Positions 26,028 through 35,700 of a stretch of DNA of 37,059 nt are shown here, in pieces. The DNA is from a bacterium (GTDB taxonomy: Bacteria > CLD3 > SB21). The translations under genes were made by a program, and so were the position numbers. Location of the stretch: positions 1 to 37,059 of the forward strand of contig JABWCP010000030.1 of the NCBI GenBank assembly GCA_013360215.1, given 5' to 3'. Every line of letters begins with the position of its first letter. The stretch's first letter is position 1. The notes beneath the pieces are model-generated. The model ran no database searches. It saw only the letters and a list, made by a program, of their open reading frames with translations, and was not told the origin of the DNA.

Positions 26028-26059
26028 AAAAAAAGGCTGCCTTTCGACAGGCAGCCTTT
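26028..26059 (-). terminator. Intrinsic terminator, copy 2 of a 32 bp direct repeat
   Basis: Stem AAAGGCTGCCT (26032-26042) pairs with 26049-26059 around TTCGAC, and on the minus strand a T run follows. It terminates the outer-membrane protein gene that ends at 26082. All 32 bases match copy 1 at 23550-23581 in the same orientation. Confidence 0.9.
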
Positions 26060-26081
26060 GAAATCCATTTATTCTTTCAAA

Positions 26082-27482
26082 CTATTTTTTCTGATCGCCG
26101 AAAGGCAATTTGGTCGTAATGCCCACAAAAGGCATCACATAATTAACAGCCTTCAGAGATTTGTCTTTTTTCTCGATGAAAGTCCATTTGTAGTCAATAC
26201 CGGCTTGCATGACAAAAGGTCCCATCGTATAGGCTTCATAACCGAGGATCAAATGGGCTACGCTGCGTTTGCTGCGAAAACGAAATGCATCCGCAACACC
26301 GTCTAGGTATCCTTTATCATACGTTCCCGATACGATAACTTTAGGAATCAGATTAGGTGCGGACATTCCGATATGGATATAAGCGCTCTCGGACTTTTTA
26401 GCATTGTCGGGAATACTGATACCGCCTACAAATTGAATCTTGCCGATCAGATTGGCATAGATTTCACCGTAGTTGCCCTGGACGGCTTCGGCGTCGACGA
26501 CTTTGTAAGCCTTAGCGTCTTTATTGATTTCATAGACCGCGTCAAAATACTGCGGCATAAAGTCGCTGCTGAAAATACGACGTTCCAGTTTTACGCCTAA
26601 CTGGAATACATTGGCGATGAGATTAAATCGGAAATTACTTCCCAACGCAAAACCTTGCCCCGCGCCGTAGCTCTTGCCCATGCTCGCGGCGGAGTCGGCG
26701 AGATCATCGTTTTTCAACATGCGCGCAAATTCTGTATACGGTTGTATTTGTAGAAAACCATTATCCACAACCGTGATACCGGCATCTACACCCATGACGG
26801 TCATACCTTGAATGGCCGTCTTATTATCACGATCCGTCATATACGTTGCGCCGAATTCCGTACTTTTGATGATCGGTATATCCGTTTGTTTGAAAGGTTT
26901 GACGTACGGACGCACACCGTAAATGCTCACGCGATCAAAATCACTATACACCGCTTCGAAACCGTATTGCTGTTCGTAATTGATATCTACATTCATACCG
27001 ATCTTACGTTTTTCAAAGCTGATCCCGTTGGTATAATTATACATGATGAGACCATAACCCATCGTCGTTCCGGTCAGATCACCCAACCGCGCATAGACAG
27101 GATCTTTGTGTTTTACGCCATAACGGATATAGCGTATCATACGCAACGGCCCGACGCCGCCTTTAAATTCATCCGTACGCAGTTTGCCGTTTTCCGTGCT
27201 AAAAAGCAGAGGCACGTCCAAACCCATACCGAATTTTCCGAGCGTCAGTTCGGGTTGAATACGCAAACTGATATAACTTTTTCCGTCAATCGTTGTCACA
27301 CCCGCCGGCATGGTAAATTGACTTCCGCCGGAACCGTCATAAGGTCCTTGAAAATCAAAGCCACCCGACGAAGAAGCGCCTTCACCGGTTGTAGGATTAC
27401 CGCCTTCTTCTTGTGCTGACACGGAAAACGCTCCCGCGATAACCAACATCAGCATGACACGTAAGAACTTTTGAAAACGCAT
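26082..27482 (-). CDS. Predicted outer-membrane beta-barrel protein
   Basis: Starts at ATG 27482, 4 nt after a strong Shine-Dalgarno AGGAGGT, which overrides a longer frame to 27665. The 466 aa product has a signal peptide (MRFQKFLRVMLMLVIAGAFSVSAQ) and a Gly/Ser-rich linker, then many alternating short beta strands typical of a barrel (YISLRIQPELTLGKFGMGLDVPLLF, YGFEAVYSDFDRVSIYGVRPYV, IYANLIGKIQFVGGISI, and a final NYVMPFVGITTKLPFG). No plug or receptor domain is seen. Family not recognised; an integral surface protein is the best inference. It has its own terminator at 26028. Confidence 0.72.
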   Translation of the reverse strand: MRFQKFLRVMLMLVIAGAFSVSAQEEGGNPTTGEGASSSGGFDFQGPYDGSGGSQFTMPAGVTTIDGKSYISLRIQPELTLGKFGMGLDVPLLFSTENGKLRTDEFKGGVGPLRMIRYIRYGVKHKDPVYARLGDLTGTTMGYGLIMYNYTNGISFEKRKIGMNVDINYEQQYGFEAVYSDFDRVSIYGVRPYVKPFKQTDIPIIKSTEFGATYMTDRDNKTAIQGMTVMGVDAGITVVDNGFLQIQPYTEFARMLKNDDLADSAASMGKSYGAGQGFALGSNFRFNLIANVFQLGVKLERRIFSSDFMPQYFDAVYEINKDAKAYKVVDAEAVQGNYGEIYANLIGKIQFVGGISIPDNAKKSESAYIHIGMSAPNLIPKVIVSGTYDKGYLDGVADAFRFRSKRSVAHLILGYEAYTMGPFVMQAGIDYKWTFIEKKDKSLKAVNYVMPFVGITTKLPFGDQKK

Positions 27483-27594
27483 TGTACCTCCTGACATTAT
27501 TAAATGTACGCCATTCATCCGATTAAACGGGCTAAGGTAAAACGAATATCGTCTATTTGCAAACTTGAAAATATATGCCGACAAAATAAAATCT

Positions 27595-27622
27595 TTGAGC
27601 ATACAGGCTAAGATCATATATT
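27595..27622 (+). promoter_or_regulatory. Candidate promoter of the small membrane protein gene
   Basis: TTGAGC (27595-27600) and TATATT (27617-27622) are 16 bp apart, placing a start near 27629, about 24 nt before the ATG at 27653. Fair matches only. Confidence 0.35.
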
Positions 27623-27652
27623 GACGCCATAATTCTATTATCGGATTGACGT

Positions 27653-27880
27653 ATGAATATTTCATCTCAAAAAATTATTTACCCTTTACTCGCCAGTCTG
27701 ACACTCGGCCTAGCGCCTTTCTTTCCGGAACCTCATATTTGGAAACAAATTGTTAACATCACCAACGGAACTTTTACCGAGCCGCTGGATTGGTTTGATT
27801 TGGCCATGCATGGCGCACCGTGGATATGGCTGATCTATGCGCTTGTAAAACAATTCAACAAGCCCGTTGAGCCGTCATAG
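27653..27880 (+). CDS. Small conserved membrane protein
   Basis: A 75 aa protein with a hydrophobic first half (IIYPLLASLTLGLAPFFPEPHIW), an amphipathic middle (GTFTEPLDWFDLAMHGAPW) and a second membrane segment (IWLIYALVKQF). The LGLAPFFPEPHIW and DWFDL-x2-HG-x-PW pattern recurs in short proteins of Bacteroidetes and relatives, sometimes labelled RND transporter; that label is unsupported, since the protein is far too short. Function unknown. It is probably transcribed alone. Confidence 0.7.
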   Translation: MNISSQKIIYPLLASLTLGLAPFFPEPHIWKQIVNITNGTFTEPLDWFDLAMHGAPWIWLIYALVKQFNKPVEPS

Positions 27881-27978
27881 AATTTTTAAATCTGATAAAA
27901 TCTCTTTGTAATATATCACACGGATTCTACAAACCCTTGCCTGTAGCGGTTCTTCAGTGATTTTTTTATTTTTTTTTG

Positions 27979-28007
27979 TTGACTTCTTTTTTTAGACAGC
28001 CTATACT
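27979..28007 (+). promoter_or_regulatory. Strong sigma-70 promoter for the T9SS surface protein
   Basis: TTGACT (27979-27984) and TATACT (28002-28007) are separated by exactly 17 bp. A start near 28014 gives an unusually long leader of about 330 nt before the ATG at 28345. The rest of the 27881-28344 gap holds the short leader frame and hairpin listed next. Confidence 0.7.
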
Positions 28008-28177
28008 TGACCCGTTCTTATCTTTTCAAGTTATTCCTTTCTGATTTGTTTTATTCACTTCGGTCGCCTGTGACCAATCCGCAAAAGCATTTCCTTTGCT
28101 TTGGCGTTACGATTTAAAATTCTTCTGCTGCGTAAAGTAATTAACGCAGATTGTCGGTATTGACAAACCTTACTCTT

Positions 28178-28255
28178 ATGAGGAGGAGTATGAGGCTTGT
28201 TGTTCATCACCGCATTCCGGCTTTACAAAGGCCGTCCCTTTTTTGCCCGCCCTGA
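28178..28255 (+). CDS. Candidate 25-codon leader peptide (21 codons from the second ATG)
   Basis: Within the long leader a short frame starts at ATG 28178 or ATG 28190. The second start follows AGGAGGAGT, the strongest Shine-Dalgarno in this part of the window. From that start it reads MRLVVHHRIPALQRPS and ends at TGA 28253-28255, where a hairpin begins. Such an arrangement could regulate the downstream gene by translation-linked attenuation. The coding evidence is only the start signal and position; it could be accidental. Confidence 0.35.
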   Translation: MRRSMRLVVHHRIPALQRPSLFCPP

Positions 28256-28279
28256 ACGGTACGGATACCGTTTCGTTTT
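28255..28279 (+). terminator. Weak hairpin with U-rich tail, possible attenuator
   Basis: AACGGTA (28255-28261) pairs with TACCGTT (28266-28272) around a CGGA loop, followed by TCGTTTTT. The stem is short and only partly GC, so it is a weak terminator at best. It overlaps the stop codon of the candidate leader peptide and precedes the surface-protein gene by about 65 nt. Confidence 0.3.
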
Positions 28280-28344
28280 TCATTACTTCATTTTTATTAA
28301 ATAACAAATTTTCCAACGGCATGGTTATGAGGAGAGAATAACCC

Positions 28345-31300
28345 ATGAAAACAATGTTACGCCTAGTGCGTTATACTACACTATTATGTTTTAGTGTTCT
28401 GGCCTTTGCGCCGGTGTATGGACAACAATCCGTACCATCCTGGATTTCACAGGACAAATCGTTTAAAGAAACATCGAAAGAATTCGAACAGTACTGGAAA
28501 GGAAAAGATGTTCATGACAAAGCCGTGATTCGCGGCAAAGGATTCAAACAGTTTAATCGTTATCAATGGTTTTGGAGTACGCGTACCAACGCGCAAGGTG
28601 TTTTTGATCCCAGTTTGTACCTTGAAGCCAAAGCTGAAAAATATTCCAATTTTCCAAATTCCAATTTTGCACCGCGCCGCGGTATGAATCGCGCGATGGT
28701 CAACAGTTCCAACTGGACCACGCTCGGTCCGCAAACCGCCATACCGACGAACGGTGGCGCAGGACGTGTGAATTGCATCGTTTTTGATCCGAGCAACAGC
28801 AACACGATTTATATCGGTACGCCGGGCGGCGGTCTCTGGAAAACCACCAATGGCGGTACATCGTGGACAACCAATACGGATGAATTGGGTACTTTAGGCG
28901 TGTCGCATTTGGCGATTGACCCTACCAATACCAATACGATGTATCTTGCAACCGGTGACAACGACGCCGGCGATACGTATTCCATCGGTATTCTCAAATC
29001 CGTGGACGGCGGCTTGACCTGGTCGGCGACAGGATTGACATGGACAGCCAATCAACTTTATCGTATTTCAAAAATTAGTATCAATCCTACATCCACAAGC
29101 ACGCTCGTCGCTACGACCAGCAACGGTATTTATCGTTCGACGGATGCGGGCGCCACTTGGACACAAGTACAAACCGGTAACTTCAAAGATCTGGATGTCA
29201 ATCCATCCAACTATAATGAACAGTACGCCAGTTTTTACGGCAACGGCACCGCTTCTATTTATAAATCCGCCAACGGCGGCTTGACATGGACTAAATTGAC
29301 TTCCGGCCTTCCGACGACAGGTGTATTGCGTTGCGCCGTGGCCATCGCACCTTCGACACCGTCCACCGTGTATGCGATTTATTGTGATAACACCTCGGGC
29401 GGTTATGGTCTCTATGGTATTTATAAATCTACTAATAGCGGTTCGACGTGGACACAAGTCAAAACCTCTGCCAGCCCCAATGTACTCGGATGGAATAGTA
29501 ACGGCGGTGATACCGGTGTCGGTCAAGGTTGGTATGATCTCTGCATCACCGTTTCCCCGACGGATGCCAATACGGTTTATACCGGCGGTGTAAACATCTG
29601 GCGTTCTACCAATGGTGGTACAACATGGACACTGAATGCTCAGTGGCAAGGATCAGGCGCTCCTTACGTACATGCCGATCATCATGCGATCGAATTTTTA
29701 CCCGGCAGCGGTACCACTTTGTTTTCCGGTAACGATGGCGGATTCTTCAAAACTACCAATAGCGGAACAACATGGACCGATTTTAGTAACGGCCTCGGAA
29801 TCCATCAGTATTATCGTATCAGTGCAGCCAAAACCAGCGCTAATACGATACTCGGTGGCGCTCAGGATAACGGCACGGATCGTTATAACGGAACGAGCTG
29901 GTCACGCATCATTGGCGGCGACGGTATGGAATGTCAGGTAGATTATACCAACGCCAATATTCAATACGGCGCATTATACTACGGCGATCTGTATCGCACG
30001 ACTACAGGTGGTACCCCGTCCAATATTTCCGATCCTACAGAGGATGGCGCATGGGTGACTCCGTACGTATTGCATCCGACGACCAATACAACCATGTATT
30101 ATGCGACATCAAGTCGTATATATCGGTCAACCAATATCACCAATACCACCCCGACGTGGACCTCGATCAGCAGTGTGCTTGGTTCGGCAAGCGACCCGCT
30201 CACGGTCCTCGCTGTAGCACCTTCCAATGGAACAACGATCCTCACAGCTAATGCGGCAGGCGCTTGGAAAGGAACAGCCAGCGGCTCGACCTGGACATTT
30301 ACAAGTTTGTCAAGCAGCGGTTTGCCGGCCGGTGTTACCTCATTTGCATTTCACCCTACGGATGTAAATACCGCGTGGGCTACCATCGGCGGTTTCACGG
30401 CGGGTAGCAAAGTTTATAAAACCACCAATGGCGGTACTTCGTGGACAAATATTTCCGGTTCTTTGGTCAATGTACCAGCTAACTGCGTCGCCATACATCC
30501 TTCCACTCCGACCGATGTCTATATCGGAACCGATCTTGGTATATTTTATTCGTCCAATGGCGGCACTACTTGGGAAGCTTATGATACAGGATTGCCCAAT
30601 GTTATCGTTACCGATCTGGATATTCATGTAAGTGCCGGTAAAATTCGTGCAGCGACGTATGGTCGAGGATTATGGGAATCGCCGCTCAATACGACTACAC
30701 CTTCAAATTCGGTAACTGTCACAGCACCCAATGGCGGCGAGTCGCTTACCGGCGGCAGTGCTACGACGATCACATGGTCCTCGACAGGAACGATTGCTAA
30801 TGTCAAATTGGAATATTCCGTGAATGGCGGAACCAATTGGACGGTGATTACGGCTTCTACGACCAATGACGGTTCCGAAGCATGGACCGTTCCTTCTTCA
30901 GCGACGACGCAAGGTCGCGTGCGTGTCAGCGATGCATCCGTTTCTGCGACCAATGACATGAGTAATGCTAATTTTACAATCACGGTAAGCGCATCCAACA
31001 GTGTCACATTGACAGCGCCCAATGGCGGCCAATCGTTCACCGGCGGTAGCGCGACGACGATCACGTGGTCCTCCACGGGAACAATCGCCAATGTAAAACT
31101 AGAATACTCGCTCAATGCCGGCTCGACATGGACACAGATCACGGCTTCCACGGCCAATGACGGCTCCGAAGCGTGGACTGTTCCGAGTTCAGCAACCACC
31201 CAAGGGCGCATTCGCGTAAGTGATGCCGCAAATGCCGCTACGACGGATATGAGTGATGCTAATTTTACCATCACTACCGGTACGCCGCCGATTACGGCAG

Positions 31301-31959
31301 AGTCTGAAAGTAACGGTACTTCCGGAACCGCGGATGGTCCGGTGGGTACAGGTGTAGCCGTATCCGGAGCCATCTCATCAACTACGGATAACGACTATTA
31401 TTATTTTGATGTATCAACCGCAGGTTCCATCAATATTTCGATGAGTATTGCCACGGCGAATAAAGACCTTGATTTCTTCCTGTATAATGCCTCGCTTACG
31501 GAAGTAGCACGTGCTTACACAACGAATAATCCTGAAGTTGTAAATTATACCGCCGCGGTTGGACGTTACTATATCAAAGTAAACGGTTATAATAGCGCTC
31601 AATCGGCTTATACCTTGACCGTGAGCGGCGGATTGGCTCAAGTAACCCGTGGTGGCGAAAAAGGATTGGCCGGTATTCCGCAGAAAGTCGAACTTCTGCA
31701 GAATTATCCCAACCCGTTCAACCCGTCCACAATGATTCGTTTTGGTTTACCGTCTGAAAACGACGTCACGCTCAAAATCTACAATCTCATGGGACAAGAA
31801 GTACGTACGCTGTTCAGCGGACGTATGAAAGCCGGTCAAAATGAGGTTTTGTGGGATGGTCGCAATGCCGCAGGGCAGCAGGTCTCCAGCGGTACCTATA
31901 TCTATCGCCTGCAAGTCGGACAAGAAATCATTTCACGACGGATGAACTTTATCAAATAA
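28345..31959 (+). CDS. T9SS-exported beta-propeller (BNR/Asp-box) surface protein
   Basis: A 1204 aa secreted protein. After a signal peptide (MKTMLRLVRYTTLLCFSVLAF, cleaved near YGQ), residues about 110-780 hold nine or so Asp-box repeats of the type S-x-D/N-x-G-x-T-W (KTTNGGTSW, KSVDGGLTW, RSTDAGATW and others), a sortilin/VPS10-like propeller. Two Ig-like Ser/Thr-rich domains follow (788-884 and 885-980), then a pre-peptidase C-terminal (PPC) domain (about 985-1090; NDYYYFDVSTAGSINISM). The end (1117-1204) is the FlgD-like T9SS type A sorting domain, LLQNYPNPFNPSTMIRFGL through SSGTYIYRLQVG. No catalytic site typical of sialidases was found, so a binding or adhesion role is more likely. 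Family and export route are clear; the ligand is unknown. Confidence 0.9.
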   Translation: MKTMLRLVRYTTLLCFSVLAFAPVYGQQSVPSWISQDKSFKETSKEFEQYWKGKDVHDKAVIRGKGFKQFNRYQWFWSTRTNAQGVFDPSLYLEAKAEKYSNFPNSNFAPRRGMNRAMVNSSNWTTLGPQTAIPTNGGAGRVNCIVFDPSNSNTIYIGTPGGGLWKTTNGGTSWTTNTDELGTLGVSHLAIDPTNTNTMYLATGDNDAGDTYSIGILKSVDGGLTWSATGLTWTANQLYRISKISINPTSTSTLVATTSNGIYRSTDAGATWTQVQTGNFKDLDVNPSNYNEQYASFYGNGTASIYKSANGGLTWTKLTSGLPTTGVLRCAVAIAPSTPSTVYAIYCDNTSGGYGLYGIYKSTNSGSTWTQVKTSASPNVLGWNSNGGDTGVGQGWYDLCITVSPTDANTVYTGGVNIWRSTNGGTTWTLNAQWQGSGAPYVHADHHAIEFLPGSGTTLFSGNDGGFFKTTNSGTTWTDFSNGLGIHQYYRISAAKTSANTILGGAQDNGTDRYNGTSWSRIIGGDGMECQVDYTNANIQYGALYYGDLYRTTTGGTPSNISDPTEDGAWVTPYVLHPTTNTTMYYATSSRIYRSTNITNTTPTWTSISSVLGSASDPLTVLAVAPSNGTTILTANAAGAWKGTASGSTWTFTSLSSSGLPAGVTSFAFHPTDVNTAWATIGGFTAGSKVYKTTNGGTSWTNISGSLVNVPANCVAIHPSTPTDVYIGTDLGIFYSSNGGTTWEAYDTGLPNVIVTDLDIHVSAGKIRAATYGRGLWESPLNTTTPSNSVTVTAPNGGESLTGGSATTITWSSTGTIANVKLEYSVNGGTNWTVITASTTNDGSEAWTVPSSATTQGRVRVSDASVSATNDMSNANFTITVSASNSVTLTAPNGGQSFTGGSATTITWSSTGTIANVKLEYSLNAGSTWTQITASTANDGSEAWTVPSSATTQGRIRVSDAANAATTDMSDANFTITTGTPPITAESESNGTSGTADGPVGTGVAVSGAISSTTDNDYYYFDVSTAGSINISMSIATANKDLDFFLYNASLTEVARAYTTNNPEVVNYTAAVGRYYIKVNGYNSAQSAYTLTVSGGLAQVTRGGEKGLAGIPQKVELLQNYPNPFNPSTMIRFGLPSENDVTLKIYNLMGQEVRTLFSGRMKAGQNEVLWDGRNAAGQQVSSGTYIYRLQVGQEIISRRMNFIK
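30706..31281 (+). repeat. Tandem duplication of an Ig-like domain, 291 bp period
   Basis: Two adjacent copies encode nearly the same domain: (N)SVTVTAPNGGESLTGGSATT with DGSEAWTVPSSATTQGRVRV, and NSVTLTAPNGGQSFTGGSATT with DGSEAWTVPSSATTQGRIRV. At the DNA level many third codon positions differ, so the duplication is not fresh and the protein sequence has been kept by selection. Confidence 0.85.
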
Positions 31960-31982
31960 TTCATCGCGCTCGAACAAATACG

Positions 31983-32017
31983 AAGCCCGGTCTGAAATTT
32001 CAGATCGGGCTTTTTTT
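31983..32017 (+). terminator. Strong intrinsic terminator of the surface-protein gene
   Basis: AAGCCCG (31983-31989) through a self-complementary TCTGAAATTTCAGA core to CGGGCTT (32006-32012), with a seven-T tail at 32011-32017. It lies 24 bp after the stop. On the minus strand it has no T run, so it serves the plus-strand gene. Confidence 0.92.
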
Positions 32018-32049
32018 ATAAACCTGCTGAGAACCTGAGTTTGTTTTGA

Positions 32050-32706
32050 TCAGATGTGATGTACAACCTCAAACAATCGTTCTAACTTAGCTTTATCTAA
32101 TTTTCCGTCGGTTCGTACGCTGCTGCACAGATCTATACCAAAAGGTTGCACCGTTTCGATAGCTTCGCGTACGTTTTCAACATTGAGTCCGCCGGCCAAA
32201 AACAGAGGAACTTTGATCGCGGCTCGGATGCGTGCGCTGATTCGCCAGTCGTGTTTACGGCCAGTTCCGCCAAGTTCCTTGACGGCCAATTTTTGATTTC
32301 CCGAATCCAGTAATACCGCATCGGCAAACTCCGATACGCGTATCGCTTCGTTGATGGATGATTCGTCCGTCACATGTACGACTTGTACGATAGCGATCCC
32401 CGGCAAAGCTTTTCGGATAACTTCGTAAGTACCGTTCGTCAAATGATCACATATTTGAATCGTATTGGTTCCACAAAACTTTTGTTGTGTTACGATCGCG
32501 GCGGCATCTTGTTTACTGGTCAAAAGAAACGAAGCTATCGGAGGGGGGATGATCCGCGCGATATCCCTGATTATTTCATCGGAAATAACCCCCGGCCCGC
32601 TCGGCATGGACGAAACCAATCCCAATGCATCCGCACCGGTTTGAATCGCTGTACGCGCCTCTTCGCGTGAAGAAATGCAGCAGATTTTCACTCGAGTACG
32701 AGACAA
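32050..32706 (-). CDS. trpF: Phosphoribosylanthranilate isomerase-like protein
   Basis: TrpF catalyses the third step after chorismate in tryptophan synthesis, an Amadori rearrangement on a TIM barrel. The 218 aa protein from TTG 32706 (or GTG 32691) shows catalytic Cys in RVKICCIS (family: KICGIT), Asp in AVLLDSGNQ, the phosphate loop FLAGGLNVENVREAI and the ending GIDLCSSVRTDGKLDKAKLERL. It departs from common TrpF by KICC instead of KICG, and by GLVSSMPSGPGVIS where GF-x-F-x-KSPR-x-V is usual. No other trp gene is present, and the gene starts 13 bp after the transporter gene. A divergent or re-purposed TrpF is possible. The frame extending upstream to 32814 lies inside the transporter gene and is not part of it. 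Confidence 0.8.
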   Translation of the reverse strand: MSRTRVKICCISSREEARTAIQTGADALGLVSSMPSGPGVISDEIIRDIARIIPPPIASFLLTSKQDAAAIVTQQKFCGTNTIQICDHLTNGTYEVIRKALPGIAIVQVVHVTDESSINEAIRVSEFADAVLLDSGNQKLAVKELGGTGRKHDWRISARIRAAIKVPLFLAGGLNVENVREAIETVQPFGIDLCSSVRTDGKLDKAKLERLFEVVHHI

Positions 32707-32719
32707 AAAAAATTCCGTT

Positions 32720-35700
32720 CTATTTGGTATTGGTGGTACGAAGCCGTTGTACCAATACGGCGAAAATATTACGGGTGATTTCGACCTTATCAAACAAGAT
32801 CGAATAAAAATCATCCGATGACAGTTTTAAAAGCGTCGTATCGGCAACGGCGGTCACCGAAGCGGAACGCGGTTCGTTATCAAGCACGGCCATTTCACCG
32901 AAATATTTCTTTTCACCCAAAGTGGCCAAATCTTTGTTGCCTTTGTGGATCAAAACGGAACCGCTAACGATACCGTACATGGCATCGCCCTGATCGCCTT
33001 CTAAGAAAATATCTTGTCCCTTTTTGTACTTCACTTCTTCGATGGTATTGGCCAGCATGACCATATCTTCATCCGGCAAACTGGCAAAGAGATCTATTTC
33101 TTTGAGCAGCAGCACGCGCTTGAGTAAAGCCTGGCTATCCAATTCGGATGCGATATTGGCGCTTTCGCCTTCGATCATTTCCTCGACGGCGCTTTCTTCG
33201 ATTTGCGGTATGACCGGTTTGGGAGCGCCCCCGCCGGCGGCAGCGACTTTGGCCAATTGCTGGCGCAACCGTTGCGTAAGCATGCGGATCACGCCTTTGG
33301 CAATTTCGATACGATCGGCGATAATATCATAAAACGCTTCGGATTCTAATTTGAACATCAACGTGTCTTCCAATGCCGTGACGCTGGCCGATCGTTTTTC
33401 GTTATCCAAAATGGCCATTTCACCGAAACATTGGCCCGGCCCCATTTCTACCAATCGCGTCTCGCCTTTATGAATCAATACTTTGCCTTTGATAACGACA
33501 TAAAACGAATCGCCCGTCTCACCTTCGTGAAATACCGCTTCACCGGCATGACACTTGGCGGATTTCATTTGCAGGGCGATATTGGCAAGATATTCACCGG
33601 AAAGGGAGGCAAAAAAACTGACGCGTTTGAGGATCGCGACTTTTTGAATAATGTTTAGAACTTCTTTGCGCTCAAAACTGACCTGCGTATCGTGGATGAG
33701 TTTGCGCAGCGCAAACGCACGGTTGTGATCCCATTCGTCAAACTTCGGCGACGTGCTTACAAACTCCACGCACATTTTGAGCCAATCATGATCTTTGCCG
33801 TAAGCCGCCATCAGGGTATCAAAAAATTTGATCGCATCCCGCTCTTCGTTAAACTTATGCGAGATATGCGAATTGACGATTTGTACTACGGATGTGCGCA
33901 ATTCGCCTTCCAGCATATTATCCAGCACTTCGACGGCATTGGCCTGTACGCGTTTGTCGGTATTGGACAGATTGAGAAAAACCGTAGTGATCACTTTGTG
34001 GTCATGCAAAAAGCCGAGCAGTTTAAATACGCGTTCAAACACGCCGTGGCGAATATGCGTTACGGATTCGATCAAAATCGCAATGCCATCAAAGGGTTTT
34101 GCGGCATTTAACGTTTGCGTAAAAAAGCGATGCTCTTGAAATTCAAGATTGATCCATTTTTCGATCAAGTCGCGATCTAACTCTACGTCGTGGTTACGAA
34201 ATTGTATCTTGGCTAAGGAGTCTAATATTTTCAAACGCAGATACGGCCCGGCGTGATCGTAGTTTTTAAGCATGATGTCCGCACATTCCTGCGATGCGAT
34301 CATCTCAAAAACGCGGGGTATGTATAAACTGATTTCCTGATACTGCCGGCTAAACTCCAGATACGTTCGCAGGGTCGGTACGATATCGGCCGCATCAAAT
34401 GCCGACAGTGCCTCCATCGCTTTATGCCGTGTTTCTTTTTGTTTAAGCTTTTTGATGATCATCGGGATCAGATCGATCGCGTTGATGCGATGCGCCGCAT
34501 CAATGGCAAATATCTGCACTTCTTTGGATGGATCGTCGAGAAGTTTGATCAACGGTTTATGAAAATTTTTCAGTCCGATACGACCGATGATGCGCGCGAT
34601 TTCTTTACGATCATTGATGCGCGGACTTTCGAGCATCTGTTTGAAGATATCCACGGAATAAAATATACCGTCAATACCGTAATACTGCATTAACCCTGAA
34701 ATGGCCGCCCCTTTGATCTCCGAATCTTCGTCAATCAAAAACGATAATATGCGTTTGATGTGGTTGTCATCCCCATACGCCGAAAGCGTGAGGATAGCCT
34801 GCACTTTCACTTCGGTATGATCGTCTCCAAGGCGTTTGATGACTTCATCCACAGCTTGCCGCGGTGTGATTTTTTCGATGACGCGCAGAGCTTCGGTGCG
34901 CACGCGCGGTGACTTGTGATGCATCAATGTCAACACGTGCGGGATGAGATAAAATCCTTCGATATTTTTTAGCGCGTCTAAGCAATACAATACGCGGCGG
35001 TCGTCTTGACTTTCCAGGCCTTGTACAAGTATCTCGATGGCCGAACTGTCCGACACGTTAAAATTGATATCTTTGAAATCAATCTGGTTGGCTTTGAGCG
35101 TAGAGAAAAGCGATTTGACGTATTCGCGCTTAACGAGGAAAATAGCGATGATACAGATGATCAGTAACCCGACTACGGCCAGACTGATATCGTTTACGGC
35201 GACCGGAAAAAAATGGGCCGACAAAATCAGCAGTATCGCGCTTCCGCTCTTTGATAATGGTTTGATGATCCCGTCAACAAAAACTTTCGCACGCCCGCGC
35301 ACGTTGGCATGCAGCGGTACATACATCAGTTGGCTGGCCGACGAATAGATCGTATCGCTGAAAATTTTATCGCTCGCTTTCGCAAAAACGACCGCATTGA
35401 GTATCGGCATGAGATACAGCACCAATGAACCGATCATGACCGTGCCGGGAATCGCCGGCGCAAACCAAATACTGAGCGAACTGATCAGCAAAAAAATCGG
35501 CAGAATCAAAAGCGAAACAAGTATACCGTATTTTGATAAAATGCGCGAACTCAGAAAAAACTGAAATACCAGAGCGACGATACCCGTGTAACCGTAAAAC
35601 TGACCTAACACGGCTGCCAATTCATCATTACGGTAGTACTCTTTGAGCACCATTTTAAACTGGTAATCAATAAACATGAGCACCATCGTGATGATACTTA

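Noticed and set aside
25656-26306. 216-codon plus-strand frame across the island boundary
   Set aside because: It crosses the lipoprotein start, the promoter, a terminator and the end of the outer-membrane gene, so it is not a plausible gene.
27653-27880. RND transporter, as similar short proteins are sometimes named
   Set aside because: 75 residues with two hydrophobic segments cannot form an RND pump; left as a small membrane protein.
30624-31373. 249-codon minus-strand frame opposite the Ig-like domains
   Set aside because: Produced by the repetitive Ser/Thr codons of the sense strand; no start signal.
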